A stretch of 64,000 nt of DNA from assembly GCA_010093515.1 (NCBI GenBank), contig MU001675.1, positions 470,908-534,907 on the forward strand, read 5' to 3'. This document shows, piece by piece, positions 35,504 through 48,500 of this stretch. The stretch is from Lineolata rhizophorae (Eukaryota; Ascomycota; Dothideomycetes; Lineolatales; Lineolataceae). The notes under the pieces are model-generated. The model was given only the letters and a program-made list of their open reading frames with translations, was not told the origin of the DNA and ran no database searches. Positions within the stretch are counted from its first letter, which is position 1; every line of letters begins with the position of its first letter. The position numbers and the translations under genes were made by a program.

Positions 35504-35531
35504 TGCGCGTGCGCGCGCGCGCGCGCGCGCG
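35504..35531. repeat. Alternating purine-pyrimidine (GC)n tract
   Basis: A 28-bp alternating TGCGCGTGCGCGC... tract lies 44 bp beyond the stop of the naphthol reductase. Such tracts can adopt left-handed Z-DNA under supercoiling. Confidence 0.9.
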
Positions 35532-35574
35532 GGCACGCATGCCCAGCGCAGACGAGAAGGGGGGAAGAGAGATT

Positions 35575-36926
35575 TTACATGCAGGCGGCGCCGTCGATGC
35601 CGAGCACCTTGCCGTTGATCCAGTCGCCGTCCTGGGAGGCGAGGAAGGCGACGACGCGGGCGACGTCGATGGGCTGGCCGACGCGGTTGCAGGGCGACCA
35701 GGTGGCGGCGTACTCGTCCACCTGGTCGTTGGACAGGTTCTCGCCGTTGGGGATGTACTCGCGGCACACGGCGTGGTACATGTCCGTCTTGATGCCGCCG
35801 GGCGCGACGCAGTTGACCGTGATCTTCTTGTCGCCGCAGTCTGTTCGAGAGGGGGGGTTGCGGGTTAGCGCCGTTTGTCTAGTTTGGCGGGAGTTGCGTT
35901 GAGACGCGCGAAGGATTTCAAAGATGGGGGGGGAGGAGCCGGCCCGGGTGGAGATGAAGCGCGTCCGCCGCGAACTTAGTGTGGGTGGTGGCCCCTTGGC
36001 GGGCGGACTGCGGTGCGGGGTGCCGGGAGCGGGACGGGAAGAGGAACGCGGAAGCTTTGGGCAAGGGGGGGAAAGCCCGGGGCCCCTGCCAAGGGACTTC
36101 GGCTCGGGAAACGCCAGGGCGAACGGCGATATAAAAAGCGCCCCCCAAAACGCGAGCTCCCGAGTCGGAAGCTCGTGGCAGGCGAGAAATTGCGTAAAAA
36201 GGGGGAAATTTGATGAGAAAAACGAGATAAAAGAGGTAGGTACGTACCGATGGCCATGCAGCGGACAAAGGTCTCGATGGCGCCCTTGGAGCCCGAGTAG
36301 ACGGCGTGCTTGGGGACGCCCTTGGCCTGGCCGGTGATGGAGCCCATGAGGATGATGCGGCCGCCTTCCTCCATGTGCTTGTAGGCCTCGCGGGCGACGA
36401 AGAACTGGCCGCGCGTGTTGATGCTGAAGACGCGGTCGAACTCCTCCTCGGTGACGTCCTTGAGATGGCCGAAGGAGACGACGCCCGAGTTGGAGCAGCA
36501 GATGTCGAGCTTGCCGAACGTCTCCACCACCTTGTCCATCAGGTAGATGGTCTCCTTGACGTTGGCCACGTTGGCCTTGATGGCCACGGCGTCGGCCCCG
36601 TTGCCCATCGCCTTGATCTCCGCGACCACCTTGTCGGCGGCCTCAGAGCTGTTGGCGTAGTTGACGACCACCTTGGCGCCGCGGCGGGCGAGCTCAAGAG
36701 CCATCTCCTTGCCGATGCCACGGCCTGTTTTATTTCACGCAGTTAGCCAATTGGCCTTCCTACATACGAGCGCCATCGCGGGCACCTAAGGGATCGAGCG
36801 GGATGCTGCTCGGGAATGTCTAGAGGCTGCGGGGAACGTACCGGAGCCGGTGACGACGGCGACCTTGCCCTGGAGGCTCCAGCTCGGGTAGCTCTCAGAG
36901 GAGGAAGTGGTGTTGCCGACAGCCAT
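35575..36926 (-). CDS. Naphthol reductase of DHN-melanin synthesis (trihydroxynaphthalene reductase type), SDR family
   Basis: Three exons (36926-36842, 36724-36248, 35840-35575) give 275 residues, close to the 270-285 of the family. It is a classical short-chain dehydrogenase: NADPH motif GSGRGIG (27-33), [10 protein letters not shown] (106-115), catalytic Ser157 in GSITGQAK, Tyr171 and Lys175 in YSGSK. Near-identical blocks ([55 protein letters not shown]) match Magnaporthe naphthol reductases. They reduce tetra- and trihydroxynaphthalene to scytalone and vermelone with NADPH. The last residue is Met; family structural work links a C-terminal Met to trihydroxynaphthalene preference and Ile to tetrahydroxynaphthalene. 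Expression is probably driven by the regulator gene upstream. Versicolorin-reductase-like SDRs are the nearest alternative. Confidence 0.93.
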
Positions 36927-39900
36927 TGTAGAGATTTGGAGAGGGGTTTGTTGAACGGATTTGGTTTCTTTTTTTTTTGGTAGGGAAACTTGGGAAGTTG
37001 GCAAGGTCTTTGGAGAGTCTGCTGAAGAGAGGACTGGATATCAAAAGCTTTGTTTCCCTCTGTATCCGGCGCAGGCTGCCATGGCTATATATCCCCAATC
37101 CACCGGGCCCCTCGGTCCCTTCGGTCCCCTTCCAAGCCTCTCTGGACACATGTGTGTGTTCCAATATTATCGTCGGCGCTCGGAGCTCGGCCTCGCGCTT
37201 TCGCGCAAAGGAAAGCGCCTAGAGCGACGCCAAATTGGCCCCTTTCTGTTCCACCCTCGCCCATCGCCAGAGAGAATCCGTGGTCGGCAGTGGACGGCTG
37301 AGGGGGCTGGGGGGCGCCAGGGACGTGTTGCATGGGCAACGGAGGGTGCAGCACACCTGGCGATTGCATTGCTGGAGGTGGCCGTGGCGCCGCAGCGCCG
37401 CGCCGGGAGCGCAGGGGTGCTGGTCGACCATTCGGCCCCGCCTTGTCCGTCCGCCGCCGCCGCTGCCACTCGCCCGCTCTACTACGCACACACGGCTCTT
37501 TCAACAAGACCGCTTCGGCGCTCGTCGTCAATCAATGCCCGCAAGCGGCGCTCTTGCTGCGGGCCGGCCGCCGTCGAACGTGCGCGCGCGCGTCCCAAAA
37601 AAGGCGCAAGAATGCTGAGCAACCGCGCGAGCTGCTGCGGTGGCCATTTACCTATTGCCCGCCCCATCGTCTGTTATTTTTAGGTTGGACGAGCCGGGGG
37701 GTTTTCCGCCGGGCCCAAGGCACCAAATGACGGAAGAAAATAAGAAAAAGAGGGCCTGGTCCCTTGAACTGGGAGATCTCGCAGAACCTGTCTCACAACT
37801 CGCCAGTGAGAACTCTGTGCGCGAGCTTAGGTCTGATGTTTGACCATTCGCTCCGCCTACCAGCTATGTAACCGCGGGCAGGACGCCGCAGGCGCGGGGC
37901 AGCGATAGCCCTGAGTGAGCGTTCAGGCTCCCAGGACGGGAGGATGGCTGACGGACGGGCCCGGGAGGCTGGGCAAGGGCCAAGGCACCATGTTTGAGGC
38001 GGGAGGGCTACATAGCCATGTGCTGAGCTAACGCTGAACCGCCGCGAGCACTGAGAAGAGAAGGATCGTTGGTAGGCTGTGTCGCCGAGTGAGGCTGTCC
38101 CTCCCAGTGCATGCCAACCCCACGGGGAGCGCTCCATGATTGGGCGACGAGAGGGCCGCCGGCTGGCTCGTCCGGGCCCTCGCGGTCGCACGGCGTTCAG
38201 CAGTGTGTCATAGTGTACAGCACGTATGTGCCTTGCTCCTGCCAGCCGCGCGCGCGTATGTAGTCGGTGTTGTCGTTGCGGCTGGAGGGGAAGCACCGCC
38301 TGCCGCTGCGGACGGGCCCCGGCATGCTGCCGAGCGAGTGGCTCGGAGCGACTGACGGACGGGGGCACTTAGCGCGACAAAGCGAGAGGAGGGAGTCCCA
38401 TCCGGCCTCCCCTCCCCCTCGGCCGCAACCTTGATCGTCAATCGTCGGGTTTCGCGGGGGGAAGGGCGCTGGGCGCAACGGAAGATGAGACACACATACT
38501 ACGTACAGCCCAGGTCTGTGAGGCAAGGCAAGCTAAGGCAGGCAAAGCAGACTCAGCCAGGCAGCCAGAACACGACGGGGGGGCAGAGGAGGCGCAATCT
38601 GATTTTGCTTTTCTCTCTCCTCGTCCCTGCCGGGAGGAGCGGGAAACTGTTGAGCCGGAGCTGGCCTTCACTCCTCTAGCACGCCTCGACATACATGGAC
38701 GCGCCAGAGATGACGGAGAGCGAAAGCGCGTCGGTCTTTCGCGCTCGGTCTTTGGGCGCCCGCGCAGCACAACTCCCCGGCCCGCTTAGGTACATGCGTA
38801 GTAGACGCAGGTCCGGTAGTGCGGGGCCTCGACGACGCCGCGCGCGCAGCTCCGCCGTCTGCAGGCGCGTTGGGAGCGTCTCTAGAGCGCGAGCATGCGG
38901 CCGGCCTCCATGACCCGGCCGGGAAGCCCCTTCGGACTAACGAGAGGGGAGAAGGCCGACGAATGCCTGCCTACCCGACCGCCAATTCCCCGAAGCACTC
39001 CGGCGCTTGTTGCGAAGGCGGAAATGTTTGGAGAGAGCAAAGAAAAAGAAAAAAGCAAGATGAATGCGACTCTAGCTGGGTATAGCAAAGCGCGGAGAGG
39101 GCCGAAATGCGAGCAGCCCGGTCCCGCGCGCTGATGCTTCCTCTGTTCAGGGTCGTAGGCCTTGATCTCCACTGTCACTTCGCTGACTTCGGCCCCCTCG
39201 CTTCCTCACGGGTTCGACTCAATCCAACGCTGCCGGACCATCCAGAACCGCGAAAAAAAAAAAATCTAAAAAGCTCGTCTCCGGGAGGAATCCGTCCGCC
39301 CTTTCGGACGCCCCGCACAACCGGAATTGAGCAAGGAAGAAACCCGTAGGAACAAGCTTCCCCGGCGTTGAAATCGCAGCTTTCTCCAAATGCCCTTTTC
39401 CTTGGCTCAGAGGAGAGTAGGCCGGGCTGCGGCTCCGCCCGTATTCTCCGTGTTCGCCCATGTAGATTCGCTAGTCAAAATCCATGCGATGGACATTGGA
39501 CGTACATCCCCTACCTTGCTTGTGTCTGTATGTATGTAGCCACGGCATGTAGGAAAATGCCGGGCCGGCAGGGATTGGCCCGGGCCCGGGTCCGGGCCCC
39601 GGAGCGCCGTCCGGGGGGTGGCGCGCCGCGGTGGCGGCCATCGTGGACGACCGCAGACGAAACGTCGGAGGAGTGGAGAGGCGACCACTTTATACGCAAT
39701 TCGCGTGCCCCAAACTCATTGGCCCGGCCCAGCTTTCGCGGCGCTCCAAAAGCATGCTTGACAAACATGAGGCTGCCATGCTCGCCTTTCCCCTCCCCAC
39801 GAGTTGGAACGGGGCGCCGCACGTACAGTAGTAGATCGGGGAGAAACCGACCCACTCACGTTCCCCGCCGGCCGGCGGGCCGCCCGTGCTGCCTTGCCGC

Positions 39901-42221
39901 TCCTCGAGATCTGAGCTTGTTTCCCATGCCGGCGACACGAGGGGGAGCGAGAGAGATGTTGGCGCCCACCCTTCCCCCGGCCAACCGGATCCCCCGTCGT
40001 CCCATCTCCAAGACCTCAGGAGAGGGGAGAGCCTATCACGCCGCCCGCGTTCCCAAGGAACTGGGCGTACATGGCTTTGTGGGGCGCAGGACGGGAGAGG
40101 CTAAAAAGATCTTCGATGCCAAGCGGGGAGAGGCCGGGATGGATTCCATTGCTGGTAATTGCTTCGGCTGCTGGGGCCTTCGCCGGCAGCAAGGAAGGAC
40201 AGGGACATGCTATGTACACGCACGGTGTCCCAACCGGCTTGTTTTTTTTTTTGGTCCTGCCTTTCTTGTTCTTGATGACCGCTTCTGGGTGCATGGAAGG
40301 CGCTGAACAGCGCGGGGGGAATACGGTTCGCTCTATATATCAGTGAGAGTGGGAGAGTGGGAGGGCGAGATATGGTTCCGGAGCTCTCCACCAACATCTC
40401 CGAGAGGGAGTCGCGGCAGGCCGACGCGCCGACGGCGAAGCGATTGTGACAGTTGCCTGTGCTTTTCTTTTACCCCACGGACCAGAATGTGTCCTGTCTC
40501 GATAGGGGTTCATGGGTAGTGGTACATCTGTAGAACAAAGAAACCGGGGGAGGCAGCACAAGGCGGCGGAACTCGGGGAATGAGTGGTGGAATGAGAACC
40601 ACTCGACTCGGTCTCTCCCCCCTCCCCCTCTCTCAGAACGCAATCATCGTTCGTACATGATGCACATGTCAGCCAACGCACAGCTGCAAGACAAAAAGCC
40701 GTTAAGATGCGTTGCCGGCCCAATTGCAATCAGTTTCCTTCCATCACACCCCCACGAAAGAGGACGCAAAAGGGCGTTCTTGATATATCGGCTTGTCGAC
40801 AAAGCGGCTATGCCCACAGGTTTTCCGATGCCTCATCCCTGCACTCCGGGGCAACAGTGGGTCCTCAATAGGACGGGGAACGGACGGTGACACCGGGACG
40901 CCGTTACGGACAACGGAGAGCCCTGGCAAGCGTATGAAGATCCAGGGATCGGCCTCCGCTATATTCAATCCGGAATGGCGCCGGGAAACCCTCAGCAAAG
41001 GCGACATGACGTCCCATGCGCTGGGCAGGGCATGTAAAAAGAACGGGAGGCGCCGCGACGTTGATCAAATGCGCGCCGATGAACTCCTTCCGCCTCGGAA
41101 CCGAAAGAACCCTTGGAGGAACGCACATCCTGGGCCGCGTAAGCGGAAAGTGGCACTCGTGAACCAACAACTTGGGACGTGAACGACAAGAAAGACAAAA
41201 CGTTGATTCAGCGGTCGTATAAAGGTCGACGCGCCGGTACCTCAAAGTAAGTACGTACCCCATCGGCCCACTACACTGAAGTCTACCAATCCCTCACTTT
41301 CCACTACCCACCCACACCACACACATTTATTTTCCTGCTCGTCCCGGCCGCCCGATCCACTCTGAAACCAAAAGCAAAACACTTGTGGGAAGGCAAAAGA
41401 CGACAAAACACGAATAGGAAAGCGCGGCCGTCACTCATCTAAATCGCAGGAATCCGAAACCCAATAAGAAGGCCGTGTTGCCCTTGGCTCACCGATCGAT
41501 ATACCCCGCGTTGGTGGCCTTGCCTTGCTGCGAACCACCACCCACCACTACCACCCACCATCTCACACACCCACCTTCCCATGCTCACTCACGAGCCCCA
41601 TGCCACGGCATCCTCGACCACGACTCTTCCATCATCGCTCACCACGAAACTACACTTCTTCATCACTCCAGAGGCACAGAAATGGTAGTCGGCACTTTCT
41701 TGACTTCTCTCTTGACTCTACACTCCCCTCGTCTGCTTTCTCTTTGAATTCACTCTTCGACACTGCCACATCGGCCCAATCGGATAGAGTTCGGATCGTT
41801 GTCCTGTCTCGGAATACCGGGACGTCTGTTCTTTCATTTACCATGCCTTAGCCCATTCGCCTTCCCTTCTGTCCCGGATATAACGATATCGTCGAACCAA
41901 TTCGATGATCCAGCGCCCGGCCCTTCCCCCCTTCTATCCAGTCCTCAGGCCATGAATCAAAATTAAAAACAAGACAGTTATCGAGCCCGTTGTGTGCTCG
42001 GCTAAGGATCGTAAAAGGTCATCATCGTCCGCGCAAACGCCATGCGAAACCAAAGGAACCCGCAAAAACAGAACAAAGTACCGACCCAACCAGACCCGAA
42101 CAACACGAGAACGTGAGTATGCGAGCACGAAAGCCACTCCAGAACCTATACCAAACAAGACCAACACCAAACCAAGAACCCAAACCGAACGGAAGCGATC
42201 AAACAAAGCACTTATATCTAC
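36927..42221. other. Long gene-free region between the naphthol reductase and the CMR1-type regulator
   Basis: 5.3 kb separate two genes on the same strand, so this region is the reductase promoter plus the regulator's 3' flank. It is GC-rich with overlapping frames on both strands (for example 39368-40306), none protein-like. Short poly-A (39254-39265) and poly-T (40242-40251) runs occur. 41280-41760 is CA/CT-rich and 41940-42200 is A-rich. I see no polyketide synthase, scytalone dehydratase or mobile-element remnant. Confidence 0.6.
37086..37092 (-). promoter_or_regulatory. TATA box for the naphthol reductase gene
   Basis: GATATATAGCC reads on the minus strand about 160 bp before the ATG and is the best TATA element in the upstream DNA. 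Confidence 0.55.
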
Positions 42222-45200
42222 CTAAGCGGCCCGCAAGCGTTCGAGCTTCCCCTTTATGCCATCCGTGAAGCGCGTCGCAACGCCTTCGTTGATGACATCG
42301 ACGCAGTACGACAAGACGGTCGACACGTTGTCAATCGGGATCGGCGAACCATCCAACTTTGTCAGGGTTGGCGCACCTTCGCGCGTGGAGAGATACCTCG
42401 TGATGAGAGGGTGCGAGGACTCGAACTGGTCCGCCGAGAATGTCGGTCCCTTAACAGGAAAGAGGCCGCTAGATGGCGGCGTGAGGGACTCGGGCGTGCG
42501 CGACAGGATCTCGGCACGCAGGATGAGCGCGACGCGATAGATGGCGGCAGCCCACCACGGCGGGCGTATGCCTTTCGGCATCTGCCGGACAAGGCGCAGG
42601 ATCTGTCCGCAGTGGTAGATTGTGTTCTCGGCGTCGGCGATGCACCGCTTGTGCATCCACACCAGCTGCTGCTGCTGCTGCGGCTGCTGGAAAGCCTCGT
42701 CCATGCCGTCCTTACGAGCCAGCTTCTCTATTTCCGGAAAGTCGGTCACCACGTTGAGGCTCACCAGGTGGTACATCGCGAGGTTGGACTGCATCATCGC
42801 GCACGGCGTTTGGTTCTTCATGTACGCCGTCGCCAGATCGAACCACCGCCGGAGTAGCATTCGCACCTCGTCCAACCTTACCTGGACTGCAGCTGCAGCC
42901 ACATTGGCGTTCTGGTGCTGACGCCCCAGAGTATTATTGAAAAGGTTTGACCGCTGGCGATAGTCGCACACGTACCCCTGGATAGGGTGCAGAAGCAGGC
43001 GCAAGCGCAACGACGTCAGTTGGATACCCTGGCTCACCCCGTCATCGAAGTAGACGTGTTGGAAGAAATCATTCAGCGACGGCGGCCGATGACCACCTGG
43101 GCTCGCAGAAGCAGCTCCACCAGCCAATTCCTGCTGCACTTGGCTGAAGGTATTCAACCATTCCCCAGCAGTCTTCGCCTGCCACAACCTATCAACTTCG
43201 GGCATGGGAGCCGACTCAAACTCGGACGAAAGGAATACAGGGGCCGTATCATGGAACAAAGACAGCTCCTGGTCAACCATAACCCACGAGTAGGCCAATC
43301 TGCCAAATGATGTTAGCAACTGTGCACGTGACATGCGGGGTGGCGTCGCGAAAACGGTAAACGAACTCAAGGTATCAACATACCTGCTTCTACTTTCCTG
43401 TCGTCTCCAATTATTCCAAACACTCTCAGGAGTTGTTTGTTCCTCCCTCCCCGCGGTCGGCTGGTGCGGTTCCAAAGCACCGGAGTGTCTCAGCATCGCA
43501 GTGTACATGCCACGTTGACCCATTGCGATGTCCATTTGCCACTTGTCACCGCTCCAGGCCGCTTGAACAATGAAGAGCAAAGCCGAGTGCAACACAACCG
43601 GATCACCCGACATGATAATGTTCTTCTCAATATGATCGAAGAGGGAAATGCGGCATGTCTCCGTGAGACCACCGGTCAACCACCTTGCCTCGACAGAAGG
43701 GATCACCATGGCACCCTGAGCGATCATGAGTAGCGTCAACAAACTAGCAGCCTTGTCGTTTGCGCAGTGCAAAGTCTCGTTCGCATCCAAAGTTCCGCGA
43801 GAAGTGAGCGGGTAGTACCGCTCGAAGCTGTTGGCGTATGAACGAAGGAAGTACTCCAGAACCCTGGCCGGCGGAAGCAGGACGAAGTTTGAACCCGTGG
43901 CTGCTGGAGAGTCGGCGCTCGCGCTAGCGCCCAGCCCTTCCCTATGGATTTCGAGGGCCTTGTGGAGGAAGGTCTGGGTGATTGCAAGGAGCTTATCACG
44001 AGTGCTTTCTTGCATCTGAATGACGCTCATGTGCTCTCCAGGCGCAAAATCGCTTTCGTTCCAGTTCGGCCGCCAGTTACTCCATCCCTCGTGGTTACGC
44101 AAGCTCTGCTCCAAACGCTCAAGATTTGCACGCGCGGTTCTGGGGCAGGAATGGGATGGGACGGTCGGGTTACAACGGAAGTTCGACCAGCCTTCTTGAG
44201 CAGCGACAATCTGCTGGATGTCCGGGAGGGCGGTCTCCGCGATGGAAGCGTGCCTTGACGGAGAGTAAAATGCTTGTCCGCTCATGTGCGCGTTCGAACC
44301 CATGTCGATGTCCGCGTACGGGGGCTCCATGCGAGGAGTCTGCACCGATGGCATGCTCATGCCCGCGTCTGAGATTATGGGCATCATGGCACCGTCTGGC
44401 GAAGAAACGTGAAGAGGATCGAGATTGAGCATGGGATTGTCCATCAAATAATCTCGCCCCATTGAATGGTCAAAGCCAGGTGGCATCTGTATCGCTGCTG
44501 GCCACTCGAGAAATTCAGGACTCGAAGCCGCCGTAAGATGTCCGTTGGCTCGCTGGAAATCTTCGTACGAAACGGGCGTCGTGAAAGGATGCGCTGGAGT
44601 GGACGGAACGGTCGGCATGAAGGGTGCGGAAGCAGCAAGAATGGCTTGCGGGGTACTTGAAGCAGGGCTGGGCTTGAACATCGGGTGCTGATCGCTCATC
44701 TTCAGCTCTGGGCTGGGAAACTGGCTGCCAACATGCGCTTGCATCTGAGGCATCTGCTGCTGGTGCTGCGGCTGCGGTTCTTGCATGGGCGATTGCAGCG
44801 GCGGCGGGAGCGGGTGCTGCTCGGGAGACTGCATTGGCGGCTGCGGCGAGTTGCCTGCCGTGGACGCGTTATTGTTCGAGTCGTTTGTGCTCTGGTCCGA
44901 CGAGTTCCCGCTCTCGCCTGGCGTGGGCATGCGAGCGGCGACGTTCTTCGAAGTCCGGCGGGTCGGGCGTGCGGTGCAGCGGAGGCCGCGAGCAGCGCAA
45001 CGGCTGCAAGGGAACTTCTTGTCGCATTTGGTCTTGGTTTTGGCACAGTTATGGCACGCAATCGGCGTTCGGCCGGCAGACTTCGGAACCATCATGCTAG
45101 CGTTTGCTGAGATGCCTTCCTGGTTGTTCTCGTTTCGGCCGTGGACGGTGTAGTGGCGCTGGAGAAGGTCTCTGGCTGGGGATCAGTACTTGCGGTCGAG

Positions 45201-45590
45201 CAAAAAATTCTGGCCTTGCCGTGCGTTGGGTTTCGTCATAGCCCACAAAGCGAGAGTAACCATCCGTGGAGGAACGCCGATTCGAGCAGTCACCCGGATA
45301 TTCAAAGGGAAACAGCGACTCGACGACTCCGCGCTTCGCCCTCCACGCTTCCCAACATCGAACCACGTACCTTCGAGCAAATGACATGTGGCACGTGAAG
45401 CATTTGAAGGGCTTCACATTGGTATCTGGAGCAGCGGGTCGGACAGTCAACAACATTGTCTTCCCCTCCACGGGGCGGTGGGGTGATTGCAGTGGCAGAG
45501 GGGACAGGAAAGGCACTCACGAGTCAGAATATGGCGTTCGAGATGCTCGTCACGGGTGAACCGTTGCCCGCAGTAAGTACAGAAGACCAT
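42222..45590 (-). CDS. CMR1/PIG1-type melanin regulator with two C2H2 fingers and a Zn2Cys6 cluster
   Basis: Four exons (45590-45521, 45425-45371, 45171-43384, 43299-42222) give 996 residues. Finger 1 (Cys4, Cys7, His20, His24) and finger 2 (Cys32, Cys35, His48, His52) are classical C2H2 and are each cut by an intron. A binuclear cluster follows (Cys81, 84, 91, 97, 100, 107). This triple-finger layout is the hallmark of CMR1 of Cochliobolus and PIG1 of Magnaporthe and Colletotrichum, which switch on the PKS, reductase and dehydratase genes of melanin synthesis. A Pro/Gln/Ser-rich stretch separates the fingers from a helical middle region (AYSWVMVDQELSLFHDTAPV). The last intron (84 nt, GTATGT, branch GCTAAC, TGGCAG) is a multiple of three without a stop. 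A CAG-rich run (42664-42690) encodes QQPQQQQQ. Confidence 0.95.
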
Positions 45591-48500
45591 GGTGGGCAGT
45601 GACCGAAGGAATAATTAGGCGTGGGGCGGCGGTATTAGCTCTCCAAGAGGAGAGAAAGAGGGGCCAGTATCGGGGCAGACGAGAGTATGTATATGGCGAG
45701 CACGGCCGAAGGACACCAGAAAGTCTAGGCGGAGACGAACAGCCGAGCAGCGGGCTCAGATTACTGACGTTCCCAGCAACGTGGAGTCGGAGGATTATGA
45801 TCCGCGTGAGGCAGATATTTTGGCGCGGGAGGGGGGGTGTGGGTTTTTGGGAGATTGAGCCAGAGGGCGAGGGACCCGAGGGAGAGCGATTCGTCCCAGG
45901 GGGGAGGGGAGGGGGGGAGGGGATGGGGGGCCAGGAATTCTATACAACACACAGGCAGGCGGGCAGACGGTACGGGACAGCAGGCTGAGGCTTATTTCAG
46001 CTGAGGAAGCTGTCGAAGGGAGCACGGAGGGTAGGCGAGAAAGCTTCCTCCCAGGGCATTGCAACAACACTGCCCATTGCCAACCGGCGCGGCGGCGTGA
46101 AGGCGGGAGGATTGGCCCCAAGCGGACTCGAGTCGATCAAGGATGGCGCATAATCAAGAAAACGGAGCTCGCACGATTGGGCGTGCGGGAGAGAGCGCGA
46201 GCGTGCAGGGCATGTAACATGCGGCGGCGCGGGAAAGCATTGGGATGGTGGGCTACGGCGCTCGGCGCCGGCGGAGCGAGAAGGCATGTGGTGCCCGCTG
46301 CTGGGCGGGCCGTGCAGCGCCCACCCACTCCTCGCTGCCCCAGCGCAGCAACAGCGCCGGCGGAAAGGGTGGGCCTTGGCCTGCGACAGGGGCGGCAGGG
46401 CGCCCGCTGGGGAACGGGGGCACTGAACGGTTGCGGTCTAGGTACCTACGATAACGCGCCGGGGGCAGCGCGCTGCGCAGAGCTCGGGGGGTGCGCGCCG
46501 AGTTGGGCGCCGGGGCGCGGGAGCTGGCCGGGGGTACCTGACGCCTGCAGCGCTGCGATCGACCCTGGCCCCCCCCGGACGGCCGCCGCGGCTTTCGGCC
46601 GCGCCCCCTGGGCCCTGCCCTGGCCGCCCGCCAAACCCGCCGAGCACAAGCCCGCGCCCACGAGCCCGCCGGCCCTGCCCGCCCACAAGCAGCCTCGCTC
46701 GCTGCCCGGGGCCTGCCTCAGTTCGACCGCCTGCGACCCATGGCGCCGCCCGGCCGCAAAGCCCCTCCGGGCCAGAGTTTTATTTTGGGACGGGGGCCCT
46801 TTTTCGTCAGATGAGTGATGAGAGAGCTGCGGCCGAGTGAGATGCTTTTCGCTCTCCCCAGAACCGTGTCTTGATTGGAAGCACATGCCAGCCCGAAAGG
46901 CGGAATGAGCAAATCACCGCCCTATCGCCAAGCGACACCGCCCGCCCTGGAGGTATGTATCCTCCCACCGGTACGCAGTAGGTCCTACTACGTGGTACGC
47001 ACTCCGTATAGGCGCCTTGGCTGCTATGCTTCCGCCACATCGCTCTCTGTTCTGGCCCTCAAACTCACTCGGGCACTTTTCCTCTTTCTCTCGTTTCAAC
47101 ATGACGAAGCGTGGTGGTTGTTGGATCTGGAGCGAATCTGGCTTTGTTGGCCCTAAAGGCTACCTAGGGTAGCTCGCTGGCCATCAAGCTACGCACTGGT
47201 AGCCGCTAGCTTCCATTCCTCTAGGGCCCGTCGTATGTACGGTACGGTGCTTGCGCCGCTTGCACAGCCAGTCCCTCCCGCCTTGGCCGATATCTACGCA
47301 GCTCGTGTGCGTAGCTACTTTTAGTATCGACCTACCTAGCTTCGTGGGTGTGGCTACGCCGCTAGTGTATGTCTTGCGCTCGGCGGCGGTGCCGGGCACG
47401 AGAAAAGCGCGAATTCCTTCCGGTCGCAGTACTACCCGCAGAGGAAAGGCTCGCAAAAAGGAAAAAAAAATGAGAATAAAAATCAGAAACAGGCGGGCAG
47501 GCAAGGCCGGACGGCGATGTCGGCGGCACCAGCGAACAGCACCCTAACTTGAGCTCCAGCAGCAAGACGGCGCTGGACGGGCGGATAGCCCCGCCCATGG
47601 GCCAGCAAGCTGGCCGAAAACGGACGGTCCGCCCAAATACGTCGATGATGGCCGCTCTAGGCGCGGTCATGTCGCAGCCACGCACGCAGCGGGCAATGCA
47701 CCGTTCCTGTGCGCGAGCACCGCCAAGGGAAGGCCGCGGCCTTAACTAAGCCTTGTGCGGCCGCGGCCGGGGTGGGTGGGCGCGCCGCTCGGCAAGCTTC
47801 GACTCTTACCTAGGAAGGCCTGGCGGGCTGGCGGGGGGGGCTAGCGGGGTTTCTCTCCGTGGCCTGCAACTATTATTAACTCTTGGCGCCGCCTCGTTCC
47901 CGCCCCGGCCGCCCGCGTGCGCGCGCCTACGCTAGGGGCCCAGAGAATACGATCTGCGTCCTTGCGGCTTTGGACCTAAGCTTTTCCCGTCCGCGTCTTT
48001 GGCCGAGCCCGCGGCGCTAGCGACCTCGGAGCCTTTTGGCTTGCTGCTCAGTCAGCCCTGCGCTACCGTCACGATTGCCGGATGCGGCGTTTCGAAATAT
48101 CCTTTTCGCCCATCCCTCGCGCGCCTCGGCCGGTTTGGCTGGAGCCGGGGGCGGACGTGCCCCGGCGGCATGGCATCCCAACACCCACGCTATATGTACC
48201 TACGTACCGCTCCACGGCGGCCCGCGCACGGAGCTCCTGATGACGTGGGGCCAGCAAAGCCGCGAGAACCGGACCGGACTCCTTGGGACTCGCTGTCGTC
48301 GGGCCGTCTCGACGCTGGCTGAAGGCCAGTCGTGCCCGTGCCCCCGCAGCTGCTGGGGCTGCCTGAGCCGTGCAGCGCGCCCGCCAGAGCGTTTAACCTT
48401 ACTGCGGGGGCCTGCTGTCGCCGTCAGGCAGGCGGGATCGTCGCGCTGATCTCAATTGAGTTGACGACGCCGCGCCTGCGAGCGCTCGCCGCGAAGGGAA

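Larger units (their letters stand above)
34805..35574. other. Intergenic stretch with a diverged duplication and a GC repeat
   Basis: 770 bp lie between two convergent 3' ends. They contain a diverged tandem duplication (34915-35205) and an alternating (GC)n tract (35504-35531). No gene is supported; two short plus-strand frames (34947-35219, 35005-35214) run through the duplication by chance. Confidence 0.6.

Noticed and set aside
39368-40306. 312-codon plus-strand open frame between the melanin genes
   Set aside because: Arg/Gly/Pro-rich with no conserved block, and it runs across poly-T and AT-rich patches.
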